A DNA stretch of 64,000 nt from G965205255 sp965205255 (GTDB lineage Bacteria > Pseudomonadota > Gammaproteobacteria > Pseudomonadales > Endozoicomonadaceae). The notes under the pieces are model-generated. The model was not told the origin of the DNA and made no database searches. It worked only from the letters and a program-made list of their open reading frames with translations. The stretch spans positions 1,240,001 through 1,304,000 of the forward strand of contig OZ242051.1 of assembly GCA_965205255.1 (NCBI GenBank), written 5' to 3'. Positions 40,253 through 49,702 of the stretch are shown in pieces; the stretch's first letter is position 1; each line of letters starts with the position of its first letter. The translations under genes and the position numbers were made by a program.

Positions 40253-42046
40253 ATGGTAAATTATAGTTGGTCAGCTGGTCAAACACTTCAAAAAACAGGC
40301 CTCATTTATTTTCTTTTTACTGCAGTATGCTTATTAGGCCTGCTGCTCCCTTTACCCTCTGACGCCAAAGATGATGATAAAGCACAAGGAGAGACATTAC
40401 TTAGTCAGTTACACTATTATGGCCATTACCCTGTTAACTCTTTAGTCGACCTTGTGACAGACCAGCAATACTCCCTCAATCGCCCATCACAACAGCTCTC
40501 AGCTATAAAGAGTGCTACAGATGAATATGGCCTGCTTGGGATGAAATGGCTAGTGGAACAGTATGCCACAGAAGATGAAAGCCAGCCATATATCTCAATA
40601 CAGGCGGCATTATGTGACTTATGCAAAAGAGCTGAACATCATATTGATATCGGTGCTGCCGTTATGCACCACTTATTAGACAGAACCTACGGGCAAACAC
40701 CAGAAATTTTTTCAAAAGAGCTACAACATCAAATATCTTACACTCCTGCCCATATTTTGACATGGACAGAGTCAATCACACAAATTAAGAATCAGTTCAT
40801 CTCCTGGTTTGGCGGACAACCAACAGATGATAACTTTATAAAAAAACCGGATTATGAGGAGAAATCCAGAAGACTGAGACTCCTTGCCGCGTCTGAGGAC
40901 GGAGTTGCTTCTGATGTTGATTCTGATATTAAGGCACCTTATTTTAGTTCTCAATATAAGTATATTATGAATTATTTAGGAAAAGGGACTCATTGTAAAA
41001 GTAGAAATACTTCATTTAACGACACATCAAAAACATTAAAAATATTAACCTTTATGTTTTTAATGAATAGTGCAGTCAGTGTTGCCGGGGCTGTTGGAAT
41101 GGATGTCCCGGCCTCAACCAATATGTATGCCAGAAATAGTCAGACTAGTGATGCTAACAGTTATTCTCAGCACGCGATGGTGCAGAGTCAGACTGATGTG
41201 CAAATGCGTATTGGAAATAATGAAATGCAGACAGACATGCCTGACCAGTCAGCCATGTTAAATATATTGCCAGCTTCAGCACCTTTGTACTCAACTTTTC
41301 AATCAGTACAACCAAAACATGTATTTGTAAACAGTGGAGGTAATTGTTGTGCCGCATTATCAGACTCAACGCAATGCTGTCCCACGTACGAAAGCTTACG
41401 TACAACGGACAGTACAGGAGGGGTAATTGATATTTCTACGGGTGTACTGAGACTAAATAAAATTACTCCTGCCATGAGCAATGGTTTCTATCACCCTATA
41501 CTCCAGGGGCGTGGTGCACCTTACCTTACTTGGAAAGATGAACACAATAATGGTTATATTCTGGTTAATTCAGCAGATGACTGGGTGATTCATCGTTATA
41601 ACCCCGATAAACATATTATTAATAATAATCTTGAGGAGAGTTTATTAAAAGACAATCTTAACTCTGTAACCATTGGTGGAAATATAGAGGTCACCCCTGC
41701 TAATGGTAAACCGCTGACGCTTAATTGGCCAGAAACAAGTTCTTTCCATGGACCTGTAGGCAAGCCAATACGGATTATCCTGAGTGATGCTTCTAGTATA
41801 GAAATAGAAACGGCAGAGCTCGGTCATAGTCACAATACAGCTGTAGCCAGAGTAGTCGTTAACATTGGTAATGTTCGCATGAAAGCTGAGCGTACTTCTT
41901 TTGACGTTCTATCGACATTTTCCGGATCATTCCAAGTAGAACCAGCAAGAAAGAATCCCGACTTATTCCAGCCATGGCGTATTCTTGAGCAAATTAAGGA
42001 AGATTCTCTCCTCGACTGGAAAGTGATTGATATTAGGAATAGGTAG
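40253..42046 (+). CDS. orphan protein with N-terminal and central hydrophobic segments
   Basis: 597 residues, not recognised. An N-terminal hydrophobic helix (LIYFLFTAVCLLGLLLPLP, ending before DAKDDDKA) acts as a signal or anchor. A second hydrophobic stretch lies near residue 268 (ILTFMFLMNSAVSVAGAVG). Cysteine pairs occur in ALCDLCKRAEHH and GGNCCAALSDSTQCCP. The C-terminal 200 residues look beta-rich. It has its own terminator. There is a good start at ATG 40253 and no co-directional neighbour. Confidence 0.6.
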   Translation: MVNYSWSAGQTLQKTGLIYFLFTAVCLLGLLLPLPSDAKDDDKAQGETLLSQLHYYGHYPVNSLVDLVTDQQYSLNRPSQQLSAIKSATDEYGLLGMKWLVEQYATEDESQPYISIQAALCDLCKRAEHHIDIGAAVMHHLLDRTYGQTPEIFSKELQHQISYTPAHILTWTESITQIKNQFISWFGGQPTDDNFIKKPDYEEKSRRLRLLAASEDGVASDVDSDIKAPYFSSQYKYIMNYLGKGTHCKSRNTSFNDTSKTLKILTFMFLMNSAVSVAGAVGMDVPASTNMYARNSQTSDANSYSQHAMVQSQTDVQMRIGNNEMQTDMPDQSAMLNILPASAPLYSTFQSVQPKHVFVNSGGNCCAALSDSTQCCPTYESLRTTDSTGGVIDISTGVLRLNKITPAMSNGFYHPILQGRGAPYLTWKDEHNNGYILVNSADDWVIHRYNPDKHIINNNLEESLLKDNLNSVTIGGNIEVTPANGKPLTLNWPETSSFHGPVGKPIRIILSDASSIEIETAELGHSHNTAVARVVVNIGNVRMKAERTSFDVLSTFSGSFQVEPARKNPDLFQPWRILEQIKEDSLLDWKVIDIRNR

Positions 42047-42075
42047 CAGTTATCTGCCCCTGTTATTATCTTATC

Positions 42076-42109
42076 ATGCTCCTCAGTTATGGGGAGCATT
42101 GATTTTTTC
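42076..42109 (+). terminator. rho-independent terminator after the 597-residue gene
   Basis: ATGCTCC-loop-GGAGCAT (42076-42099) is followed by TGATTTTTTCT, 30 bases after the stop codon. A seven-base stem with a ten-base loop. Confidence 0.8.
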
Positions 42110-42280
42110 TATTTTACCCCTTCTGAAAATCAATGACCCTACAGAGAGTCTGCATTCATTAACAGACATTATCTCTCAATTAAGTGTCCGTCTCCCCAAA
42201 TCATAAATTTTATTTGGCTAGTTAAATCAAACAAAAGTGATATTTTTGTTAGAAGTAATTTCTATAAAGAACAAAGCATA

Positions 42281-42666
42281 ATGCACGGCCACAGAAGTTT
42301 ATATATTTACGATGAACACCTTCCTTTTTTGAGGACTCACTAGACGCAAGAATTATTGAACTTGTTGGTGTCAAAGATGAGGATATCAAGATATTTGGAC
42401 TTAATGATAGTGATTTTAGTATAAAAATTAACCCTAAATCTCACCTTAAAGATATTATTATCTCTGACCGAATCAAATCTATTGAAGGTGCCTCTAGCTG
42501 AATAAGCAAAAACACTGTATCAGTATATAAGCTTGATGTTAGTGAAATAAAACTAAATCAAGCTATTACAGCAGAAAAAGACGCTCTAAGAGCCAGCAAA
42601 CCTATGTATGGTCCTAAATACAACTGCCACACATTTGTATGCAATGTATTAAACAGAATATTATAA
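42281..42666 (+). pseudogene. broken gene with C-terminal NCHTFV motif (papain-like fold candidate)
   Basis: ATG 42281 opens MHGHRSLYIYDEHLPF, then a frame change at a T-run near 42325-42330 leads into EDSLDARIIELVGVKD. This second frame runs to 42666 with one in-frame TGA at 42499-42501 (GASS, stop, ISKNTVSVYKLD). It ends ASKPMYGPKYNCHTFVCNVL. The NC.TFV ending resembles the catalytic-Cys helix of NlpC/P60 or LRAT-like proteins and some toxin C-termini; this is inference. Two lesions make it a pseudogene. Confidence 0.5.
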
Positions 42667-42717
42667 GCAATATAACCCAATACAGAAAAGCAGAATAATT
42701 AGTCTGTTTTAATACAA

Positions 42718-43293
42718 TTATTTTCCGGGAGGATTACCAATGGCCTTCCCAATCATACGACTTAGTGTCCCATCTTTGCTTATAACATGGTGTTTAATCG
42801 CTACAACTGTATGGAAGATAATCAAAGCAATTAATATATACCCAATAATCCAATGAATTTGATGCCCAATTCTAGCAACTGTTTCATTAAAGGGAATGAC
42901 CGAACCTAAATTTTCTGGGTCGGGGTTGGAAGCTACAAGCTCAAAACCAAATAAATTTATTCCATGGCCACCAGCACCCGACATCATCATACCAGAAACA
43001 GGTAATATTATTGTACCTATTATAAGTAGCCAGTGAATAATTTTGGCTAGAGTATACTCCCATTTTTTTGAATTATTTACAGGCTCAGGCCAACCGTTCA
43101 TCACCCGCCAGACTACTCTGATTAATACTACTAAAAGTATTAAAACCCCTAATGATTTATGCAGTGAATAAAAGGAGTATGTTTTCGTTTCGACCATATA
43201 CACGCCCATCAACAGCAACCCTATTATTCCAAGAGCTATTATCCAATGTAAATATACTGTCGTTTTTGAAAGTTTGCTCATATTATCACGCAT
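42718..43293 (-). CDS. cytochrome b561 family protein
   Basis: 191 residues with four transmembrane helices. Haem-ligand histidines lie in VYLHWIIALG, YSLHKSLGV, GHQIHWIIG and IFHTVVAIKHH. It is an inner-membrane di-haem b-type cytochrome of the CybB/YceJ type, probably moving electrons from ubiquinol. ATG 43293 is preceded by AGGAG at seven bases. It is the last ordinary chromosomal gene before the integron array. Confidence 0.9.
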   Translation of the reverse strand: MRDNMSKLSKTTVYLHWIIALGIIGLLLMGVYMVETKTYSFYSLHKSLGVLILLVVLIRVVWRVMNGWPEPVNNSKKWEYTLAKIIHWLLIIGTIILPVSGMMMSGAGGHGINLFGFELVASNPDPENLGSVIPFNETVARIGHQIHWIIGYILIALIIFHTVVAIKHHVISKDGTLSRMIGKAIGNPPGK

Positions 43294-43671
43294 ATGTTAC
43301 TCCTGATAATAATTTGTTCGCAAAGATAAATAGCCGGATGTTAACGTTTAAAGGGTATCTAATGCCTGCTTAACGGACAAACACTGCCAAGCTATCATGC
43401 CAAGTGCTTGACATGAGCCAGACAGTATTTGTTATTGCTTAAATGCTCGTGAATGTTATTTGTACTAATACCCTTGGATATCAGTTTGTTTGAAGAAACA
43501 ACTGCTAGTCCAGCAACCTTTAGACCTAAATATAGAGTTAAATTTATTTGCTTGTAAAGGTTTTCGAACTTTCAACCTTCATAACTTGCAATATTTTTTG
43601 ATATGGTAATCCCCCAAGAAAATAACCGTATTTAAAAGTAGACTGTTAAACAATGAGAAAAGAGGTCTGCG

Positions 43672-43716
43672 ATGAAGAAGTCACGTTTTACTGACACTAC
43701 CATGTTTTGCGCCTAA
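43672..43716 (+). pseudogene. first codons of an IS3-family transposase OrfA, cut at attC 1
   Basis: ATG 43672 reads MKKSRFTDTTMFCA and then stops in the first bases of the attC site. MKKSRFT(D/E)..I is the usual start of IS3-family OrfA proteins. Only about 30 bases match, so this may be chance. Confidence 0.35.
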
Positions 43717-43780
43717 CGCCGCGCTCTGCGGCAAATTTGGAGCGCAGCGGAAAATTTGCCGCAGAGCGCCGTGTTATAGG
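43711..43780 (-). repeat. attC site 1 (distal end of array)
   Basis: GCCTAACGCC at the left and GTGTTATAGG at the right. The inside is an almost perfect hairpin: GCGCTCTGCGGCAAATTT pairs with AAATTTGCCGCAGAGCGC. The right core differs from GTTRRRY by one base. Confidence 0.85.
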
Positions 43781-43806
43781 GCAGCCTTCTTTCACTGCTC
43801 ATCAAA

Positions 43807-46800
43807 CTATCTGCTTTCCAGATAATCTCTTTTCTTTTCATATTCAATAGTTTTTAATTTATCTTCAATCTGCTTTTCGACGTAAGACTTATGCTCAAGA
43901 AACTTAATGGAATTAAAAAGTGGCAATAAGCTTTCAAGAAAGTTCTTTTCTCGCTCCAATATAGGGACTCGACTACCCGACCAAGACCGGGTAGTTAATT
44001 CATAATCTAGAGTCTGAAAGTCTTCAAGTTTAGTATTAGCACTTATAAATAGCCTCAACAATTCTCGCCTAGAATTTTCACTTAAATATTTAGCCGCATT
44101 GAATATAAAGCACATAAACTTAATGTCGTCTGCATTATTTGTGATGGATGCCCGAAAAAACTCATCCTTTTTGAGCAATATCTCCTCTGACTCATCTTTA
44201 CTTTTTTCTTTGGCAAATAACTTACTAAATATATCTTCTCTGCATCTATACGAGTGCTCGTCTTTACACTGAAGGTATTTCGCGTAACCTTCTATTTCTT
44301 CAAGGTAATTTTCTCTTTCCCACAAAAAACCCAACTCCGGCATATTGGTATGTAAACTAGGCCACCTTTCATTTTCGTAAACCTGGTCGATTAACCTATA
44401 TAAGAAATCAAACCTTTCATTTACCAAAATCTTTAACACATCGCTGGAATAATCCCAGCAACGATCCAAATTGAATGCTGCGAGATACGCATTAAAAACC
44501 GATTCTTTGTCTGGCAAGAATTCGTCAAACCATTTCCCAAATATGGTTGATTGATTGCTAAATAAGTGCTCAAGTGGCCTTGCATAGTTTTCATCTTCCT
44601 TAGATTTGAGTACCAACACACTAACAACTGTACTATAAATGTCAGAGTCAACATGCTTGTACTTGTCCAAGTAACCTAACCAACCAAGCAATTCATTACT
44701 TGGTGTGTTAGAAATATGCTCTATTAATAAATCTGATTCATTTTTAGTAATAGATTCTTCAGGCAATTGTGCAAAATATGCAGATAGCCACAATTTCTTC
44801 CGCCGGAAATCTCTGTTTTTCAGTAATGACAAAACATCACTGCTTGAAAGAATGTTAAATAAATTACTAACTACAAAATGAGGGTTAATTTCAAAATGGT
44901 CATCATATTCAAGGTATTTTGATACCAATTCCGGATAAATTTCAGGTGCAGATTCAAACAATGCTCGAAGGCACATTTCCAAACCTGTTTTTAGCGAGTA
45001 AACTCTATCTGTACCAGATAAAACCTGATGTAATACTTTGCATTTTTTAATAAAGTCAATGAAAACGTTTGTTGAAATACCTGAAAAGTGTTCAACTAAA
45101 CTTTGATGTCGATATTGATTGTACTCTTCGTAGCCCATGTCGAGCATGTGGCGTTCATGCCTGTCTTCAAGAAGTAAATTTGATAGTTCAAGAGTTTCAT
45201 TAAAAAATTCTTCTTTCCAAGCTTTTGGGAAACTCAAATCTAGAGACTCTAAGTGGTTGCAATAATCCTGCATAATCATACAGTGGGAGACATTTTTCGT
45301 ATTAAGGGTTTTAATAAAATGCTTTTCAAAAAACGGCAAGTCAGGCTCAGCCATTTCCTTACCCTCATATCTTATACTACAAACGTACTCTTTAAAGCAA
45401 CCTAGAACAAAAGGTTCAAGCTCAGGGTTTGCTGCAAGGACAGCCATATTAGTGACTATATTTCCCCTCAAAGGAAGTAGGTGTTCGTCGGGAGGCAGCC
45501 TAAAAGTAATTATACTTATTGAATCACCGCGAGACCTTTGGTACTCCCTGTGCTTAACTTTTAAGAATGAATTTGCGATTATTATAAAAAGCCTACCAAA
45601 TAAGTAGTTTTCCCCTTTGTCCATTAATCCAATTAGCGTATCTACAATATGTGCTTGGATATAATATGCGTATCGCCAATCATCAGATTTAAAGTTATAG
45701 CGCTCTAATAATGCTCGCACAACAAAACCAAGAGAAGATTTATCTTTAACCAGGAACTTAAGCAATAACTCGAAAGACATTTTAAATTCTTGCTCACCAT
45801 AATACCTAAAATTCGTTAATAGGCTAACCAGTGATGAATTGCTTGGCTCGTATTTGGATTCTTCAAAGCTCTCACAGCTCCAATCAACGTCAACGCTTGG
45901 CATTTCTTCGATGAGGTTTGCAGCAAAAATTAGAGACTCAGTTGGAAGAGCAAACCAAAATGTACTTAGAAATTCTATTGATGTTTCAACACCTTTGCTT
46001 TCAGAAAGTTCGTCAAATATCTCCTTTATTTCATTTCTAATATCAGCAACAACTCTCTTTTGATCAAAAGCACTTATAACGGGATTTAATGAATCAACAA
46101 TTGTTCTTTTGTAGTCAGGATAAAAATCATTAACAATAGACGAAAATGGCACGACCTTTTTATCAAATACAGCAATGTAGAAAAGATATGTAGATAAAAC
46201 TTGATCTGTTATCTTTACAACTTCATCCTCATATAGATCAACTATTTCATTCTTATGCAAGAAATCAACAAGCCCCCAAAACTCTTTGGACTGAATGCCA
46301 AATGAGCTTTCTACCCATCTCATTTGCTGCTCGTTGAGCTTGTCAATCTTCCTAAAAAATGAAATAGCACAGGCTGTAAGAATTACCTTATCATCATCAA
46401 CAACCTGTTTTACATTCTCATTTTCGCCGAAATAGTCTTTGTATAGAGAAATAACATTCTGTATAGATTGTATCTGATTTGTTTCTAGCACAACCTTTGA
46501 TGCCATGACAGCCAAACGCGGATTGCCACAAGAAACTTCCTGTATTCTTTTTTGATACTCTCCATTTTTAATGCCAAATATGCTTTCTGATAGTTCTTTA
46601 ATCTGATCGTCCTTTAACGGCTCCATAACTTGTTCATGAAGTTCAGTATATTTGTTAACTTTGTCTATAACGGAGGTGCGGGCATAATCTCTAACAGTAG
46701 CAATTATACGAAAGGTTCTGTTTTCATCATTCTCGTGAAGATAATGGAGAAGATAATCAAGCCTGTTGTCCAGCCTATTAGCGTCATCCACAAAAATCAA

Positions 46801-47577
46801 ATATTCTCCAGGCTCGCTAAAACTGGCCGTTATATCTCTGATTAGGTCTGCGCCTTTATCAAAAAGACAAATTACAATCAGATTACTATTCTCACGTTGA
46901 AACTTTTTTGCTAAGGTCACAGAGAATAATGTTTTTCCTAGCCCAGCGGTACCAGAGACGAGTAAAAATTTTGCAGCTTCTAGCGTTTTAGTGGCGCTGC
47001 TTAGAAGGTCATCACAAAATAACAATTCATTATCAATAGACGTTGTGAAGTTACTTTTTCCATACCGATCGATAAAGTCTTCAGCGCTTAGTAATTGCCC
47101 TGTGTCTAATGGTAAACCTAAGTATGTTTCAGAAAGAACTGGATAGGAGTTTTTAATGCTTAACGAAATGGAATCGAGGCCGTTAAGAGTTAACATGATC
47201 CCCCTGTCATAGCCGAGGCTTCTAAGACTATTAATTTCTTTGGTTGTGAGTTTCCCTAAGTAGCAAATAATAATTCCACTTATTTTATCTATGGGTATAC
47301 CTGTTTTAACCTCATCAAAGCACTTACCTATGTCATCTTCTAGTTTTTTTGCTAGGCGCTCTTGTTGAACAGTGTATTCGGAAAAAATATATGTCCCATC
47401 TTCCTGCATGAACAAACAGTCAGGAGTACCTTTTACTACCCGATCAGTAATTTTCATCATCCCGATTGGATTTATGTTTTCAAACCCTTTTCGGTGTAGC
47501 CAATCATCACATAACCGTTGAAATTCACCACCCTCCATTTCAAGCAACTTAGATTTGATTTGATTTTGACTTCCCAT
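43807..47577 (-). CDS. STAND-type P-loop NTPase with N-terminal nuclease-like domain, candidate defence protein
   Basis: 1256 residues, very large for an integron cassette. Residues 1-170 resemble the PD-(D/E)xK fold: helix GEFQRLCDDWLHRKGF, then KGTPDCLF (Asp53) and YIFSEYTVQQ (Glu67; Thr replaces the usual Lys). A P-loop ATPase follows: Walker A SGTAGLGKTLFS (about 209-220), Walker B YLIFVDDANRLD and the sensor-like RIIATVRDYAR. This resembles nSTAND3/NACHT-like NTPases. The remaining 900 residues are helical and repeat-like, as in STAND sensor arms. By architecture it may be an abortive-infection or antiphage protein. It forms the most distal cassette, with attC 1 downstream. Confidence 0.65.
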   Translation of the reverse strand: MGSQNQIKSKLLEMEGGEFQRLCDDWLHRKGFENINPIGMMKITDRVVKGTPDCLFMQEDGTYIFSEYTVQQERLAKKLEDDIGKCFDEVKTGIPIDKISGIIICYLGKLTTKEINSLRSLGYDRGIMLTLNGLDSISLSIKNSYPVLSETYLGLPLDTGQLLSAEDFIDRYGKSNFTTSIDNELLFCDDLLSSATKTLEAAKFLLVSGTAGLGKTLFSVTLAKKFQRENSNLIVICLFDKGADLIRDITASFSEPGEYLIFVDDANRLDNRLDYLLHYLHENDENRTFRIIATVRDYARTSVIDKVNKYTELHEQVMEPLKDDQIKELSESIFGIKNGEYQKRIQEVSCGNPRLAVMASKVVLETNQIQSIQNVISLYKDYFGENENVKQVVDDDKVILTACAISFFRKIDKLNEQQMRWVESSFGIQSKEFWGLVDFLHKNEIVDLYEDEVVKITDQVLSTYLFYIAVFDKKVVPFSSIVNDFYPDYKRTIVDSLNPVISAFDQKRVVADIRNEIKEIFDELSESKGVETSIEFLSTFWFALPTESLIFAANLIEEMPSVDVDWSCESFEESKYEPSNSSLVSLLTNFRYYGEQEFKMSFELLLKFLVKDKSSLGFVVRALLERYNFKSDDWRYAYYIQAHIVDTLIGLMDKGENYLFGRLFIIIANSFLKVKHREYQRSRGDSISIITFRLPPDEHLLPLRGNIVTNMAVLAANPELEPFVLGCFKEYVCSIRYEGKEMAEPDLPFFEKHFIKTLNTKNVSHCMIMQDYCNHLESLDLSFPKAWKEEFFNETLELSNLLLEDRHERHMLDMGYEEYNQYRHQSLVEHFSGISTNVFIDFIKKCKVLHQVLSGTDRVYSLKTGLEMCLRALFESAPEIYPELVSKYLEYDDHFEINPHFVVSNLFNILSSSDVLSLLKNRDFRRKKLWLSAYFAQLPEESITKNESDLLIEHISNTPSNELLGWLGYLDKYKHVDSDIYSTVVSVLVLKSKEDENYARPLEHLFSNQSTIFGKWFDEFLPDKESVFNAYLAAFNLDRCWDYSSDVLKILVNERFDFLYRLIDQVYENERWPSLHTNMPELGFLWERENYLEEIEGYAKYLQCKDEHSYRCREDIFSKLFAKEKSKDESEEILLKKDEFFRASITNNADDIKFMCFIFNAAKYLSENSRRELLRLFISANTKLEDFQTLDYELTTRSWSGSRVPILEREKNFLESLLPLFNSIKFLEHKSYVEKQIEDKLKTIEYEKKRDYLESR

Positions 47578-47631
47578 AATCCCTCTGAGCGGAAATTGCT
47601 TCTACAAAATTAGTTGGCTGGACCTGAGGCC

Positions 47632-47728
47632 CATAACGCCTCAATCAGAGGCAAAAAGTAGTTGGTTAAAATTAGCGACGAAGGAGCAAAACCAACTGTT
47701 TTTTATCCTGCTGAATTGACTTGTTAAT
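47632..47728 (-). repeat. attC site 2
   Basis: CATAACGCCTC at the left and TTGTTAATGC at the right. About 97 bases; close in sequence to site 11, with a shared GGAGCAAAACCAACTGTT-type segment. Confidence 0.9.
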
Positions 47729-47731
47729 GCT

Positions 47732-48880
47732 CTATGAATCAATCGATGGTATAAAATTTTCTTTTTCTAAAACTTGAATTAGGCTTCTCATTAAAAAGTT
47801 ATTCATAAAGCTCACATAATAAGTTCTACCATTTTCTTTTAGTGGTCTTATAAAACCAGACTCTTTCATTTTTGATATCAAATGAGTTTTTTGCCTACTA
47901 GTTAAACCTTCAAATGCATCATCTAATTCGCTAGCTTTAAAGCATTGTTTTTTTGAAATACCAATATTTAAAACTTTTGCCTCTTTTTTATTAAGATAAC
48001 CTCTATCTAGTCCCAAATTTATAGTTGGAACTAAAATATTTTTATATAAATACTCAAAATCTAAAAGCTTATTAACTTTTGTTACTTCCTCCAAAATTCC
48101 GGATAAGACATAGTCGCACCAATCTAATAAACCCTCATCTGTACCTAAGTCAGCCACAGCTAAATTTTCATAATACTTATCTCTATCATTACAAAAAACA
48201 GCTGTTGGGTTTATTATTTTTCCATCTTTAACATTAAAACCATATTTGATCATCAAAGCATAAGTAAGCAGCCTCACAACCCGACCATTACCATTTCCAA
48301 ATGGGTGTACCCAAGTAAAACGGTGATGTGCAATTGCTGTTTTCAACAAGTCATATTTATCAGGTCCAGTCTGATTGATAAAAGCTAGAAATTCATCCAT
48401 ATATGACTGAACTTGAATATGATCTGGCGGTGTATGTGACGATTGCGAAATTTCAACATTCCAGGTTCTGTATGCTCCAGGAGTTCGATCTCCTTCATCT
48501 GTTAACTCACCAACGACTAGATGATGCAACTGCTTAATAAAGTGATGAGTTAGCTCAGTACCTTCACTAATACTTTTTTCTATGAATTCCATTGCCGTTT
48601 CTACATTGGCAATTTCAGAAAACCTTTCACTTGATCGCTCTGTTTTCTCGATCTTTCTTTCTATGTATTCTGAAATTGTAGTTCTATTTCCTTCAATTCT
48701 AGCGGAACCAACGCTCTCTAAAATGTGGAAAATATGTTTGAGTTGAAAGAAAATCCAAGATGCTGTTGAGCCTTGTAATTTTAACTTTCTTAAATGATTT
48801 AATTCAATTAAGGAATCTGTAAGTTCCGAATCAAAACTTGGACTAACAAGTCTCAGTCTAAATTCATTTTCTTGTGACAT
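47732..48880 (-). CDS. Fic family protein (AMPylase type) with inhibitory helix and winged helix
   Basis: 382 residues. The Fic motif HPFGNGNGRVVRLL (near residue 192) has all catalytic residues for adding AMP to a target hydroxyl. The N-terminal inhibitory motif SARIEGN matches (S/T)xxxE(G/N), so this is a class II, self-inhibited Fic protein. A C-terminal part with KASELDDAFEGLTSRQKTHL and GFIRPLKENGRTYYV looks like a winged helix. Its stop lies four bases from attC 2, as expected for a cassette gene. The target is unknown. Confidence 0.9.
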   Translation of the reverse strand: MSQENEFRLRLVSPSFDSELTDSLIELNHLRKLKLQGSTASWIFFQLKHIFHILESVGSARIEGNRTTISEYIERKIEKTERSSERFSEIANVETAMEFIEKSISEGTELTHHFIKQLHHLVVGELTDEGDRTPGAYRTWNVEISQSSHTPPDHIQVQSYMDEFLAFINQTGPDKYDLLKTAIAHHRFTWVHPFGNGNGRVVRLLTYALMIKYGFNVKDGKIINPTAVFCNDRDKYYENLAVADLGTDEGLLDWCDYVLSGILEEVTKVNKLLDFEYLYKNILVPTINLGLDRGYLNKKEAKVLNIGISKKQCFKASELDDAFEGLTSRQKTHLISKMKESGFIRPLKENGRTYYVSFMNNFLMRSLIQVLEKENFIPSIDS

Positions 48881-49055
48881 TTATCTACACCAAAACCTAT
48901 AAATAGCATGTTTTTACTGGGGGTTATATATTGAGAACAAATTCAGTAACTACATTTTGTAAATTTAATTAACTACATATTAGTTGATATCATAACTACA
49001 TACAAAGCTTTTATTTATTACAAATGAAGCTTAAAGATTGCAGATAAACTAGAGA

Positions 49056-49151
49056 GCATTAACGCCTTGATCTGGAGCGGACCGCGCAAAGCGTGGGCCG
49101 TCCTGTGCAGACCCGAAGGGCCGGAACGAACAGCATCAACTTGTTATATGC
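49056..49151 (-). repeat. attC site 3
   Basis: GCATTAACGCC at the left and TTGTTATATGC at the right. Contains GACCCGAAGGGCCGGAACGA, a stem-loop arm shared in type with site 17. Confidence 0.9.
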
Positions 49152-49153
49152 GA

Positions 49154-49570
49154 TTACAGCTCCGATGCAAAATGAGTTAATATTTCGTCTCTAGTCATCT
49201 CTTTCGTTTTATTCGAGAAGCAATAATATGTAGGCCGTTGATCACTAAAGTACTGCATACTCATTTCTAAGCCTTCTAAATCGCTAAATAGACCTACTGG
49301 CATATTGAACTCGCCAGTTTTTTTGAATTTAAAAAACAAGTGTGTACCACATTCAGTACAAAATCCTCTAGATGCCCAATCTGATGACTCATATGTTTTT
49401 ACTTTATTATCATTCTCAATTTCCACATCCGTACCACACTGTACTGCGAAAAAAGGAGCACCTCCCCATGCTCTACAAGAATCACAGTGACATACAGTAA
49501 ACTTAGGATTAACCTCCCCAACTGATATTTTCACACTCCCACATAAGCAACTTGTTTCAACATTCTTCAT
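49154..49570 (-). CDS. GFA/CENP-V domain protein (DUF636)
   Basis: 138 residues. Zinc-binding cysteines are in the family pattern: CLCGSVKIS at the start, CHCDSCRAWGGAPFF, then FCTECGTHLFF. Family members include glutathione-dependent formaldehyde-activating enzyme, but most are of unknown function and GFA activity cannot be assumed. The gene stops just inside the right end of attC 3, on the array strand. Confidence 0.88.
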   Translation of the reverse strand: MKNVETSCLCGSVKISVGEVNPKFTVCHCDSCRAWGGAPFFAVQCGTDVEIENDNKVKTYESSDWASRGFCTECGTHLFFKFKKTGEFNMPVGLFSDLEGLEMSMQYFSDQRPTYYCFSNKTKEMTRDEILTHFASEL

Positions 49571-49600
49571 ATGTAATAAACCTCGATTTATTGATGAGGA

Positions 49601-49702
49601 TATAACGCCCGCTTAAACGGTTAAAAATTATGGCGATTTTTTTGCGTGTTTTTGCAAAAAGTGCGACATGATTTTTAATCTGCTTTAAAGCCCTTGTTAG
49701 TT
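49601..49702 (-). repeat. attC site 4
   Basis: TATAACGCCC at the left and CTTGTTAG at the right, with the TTTTTTTGCGTG and GCAAAAAGTGCG arms inside. Confidence 0.88.
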
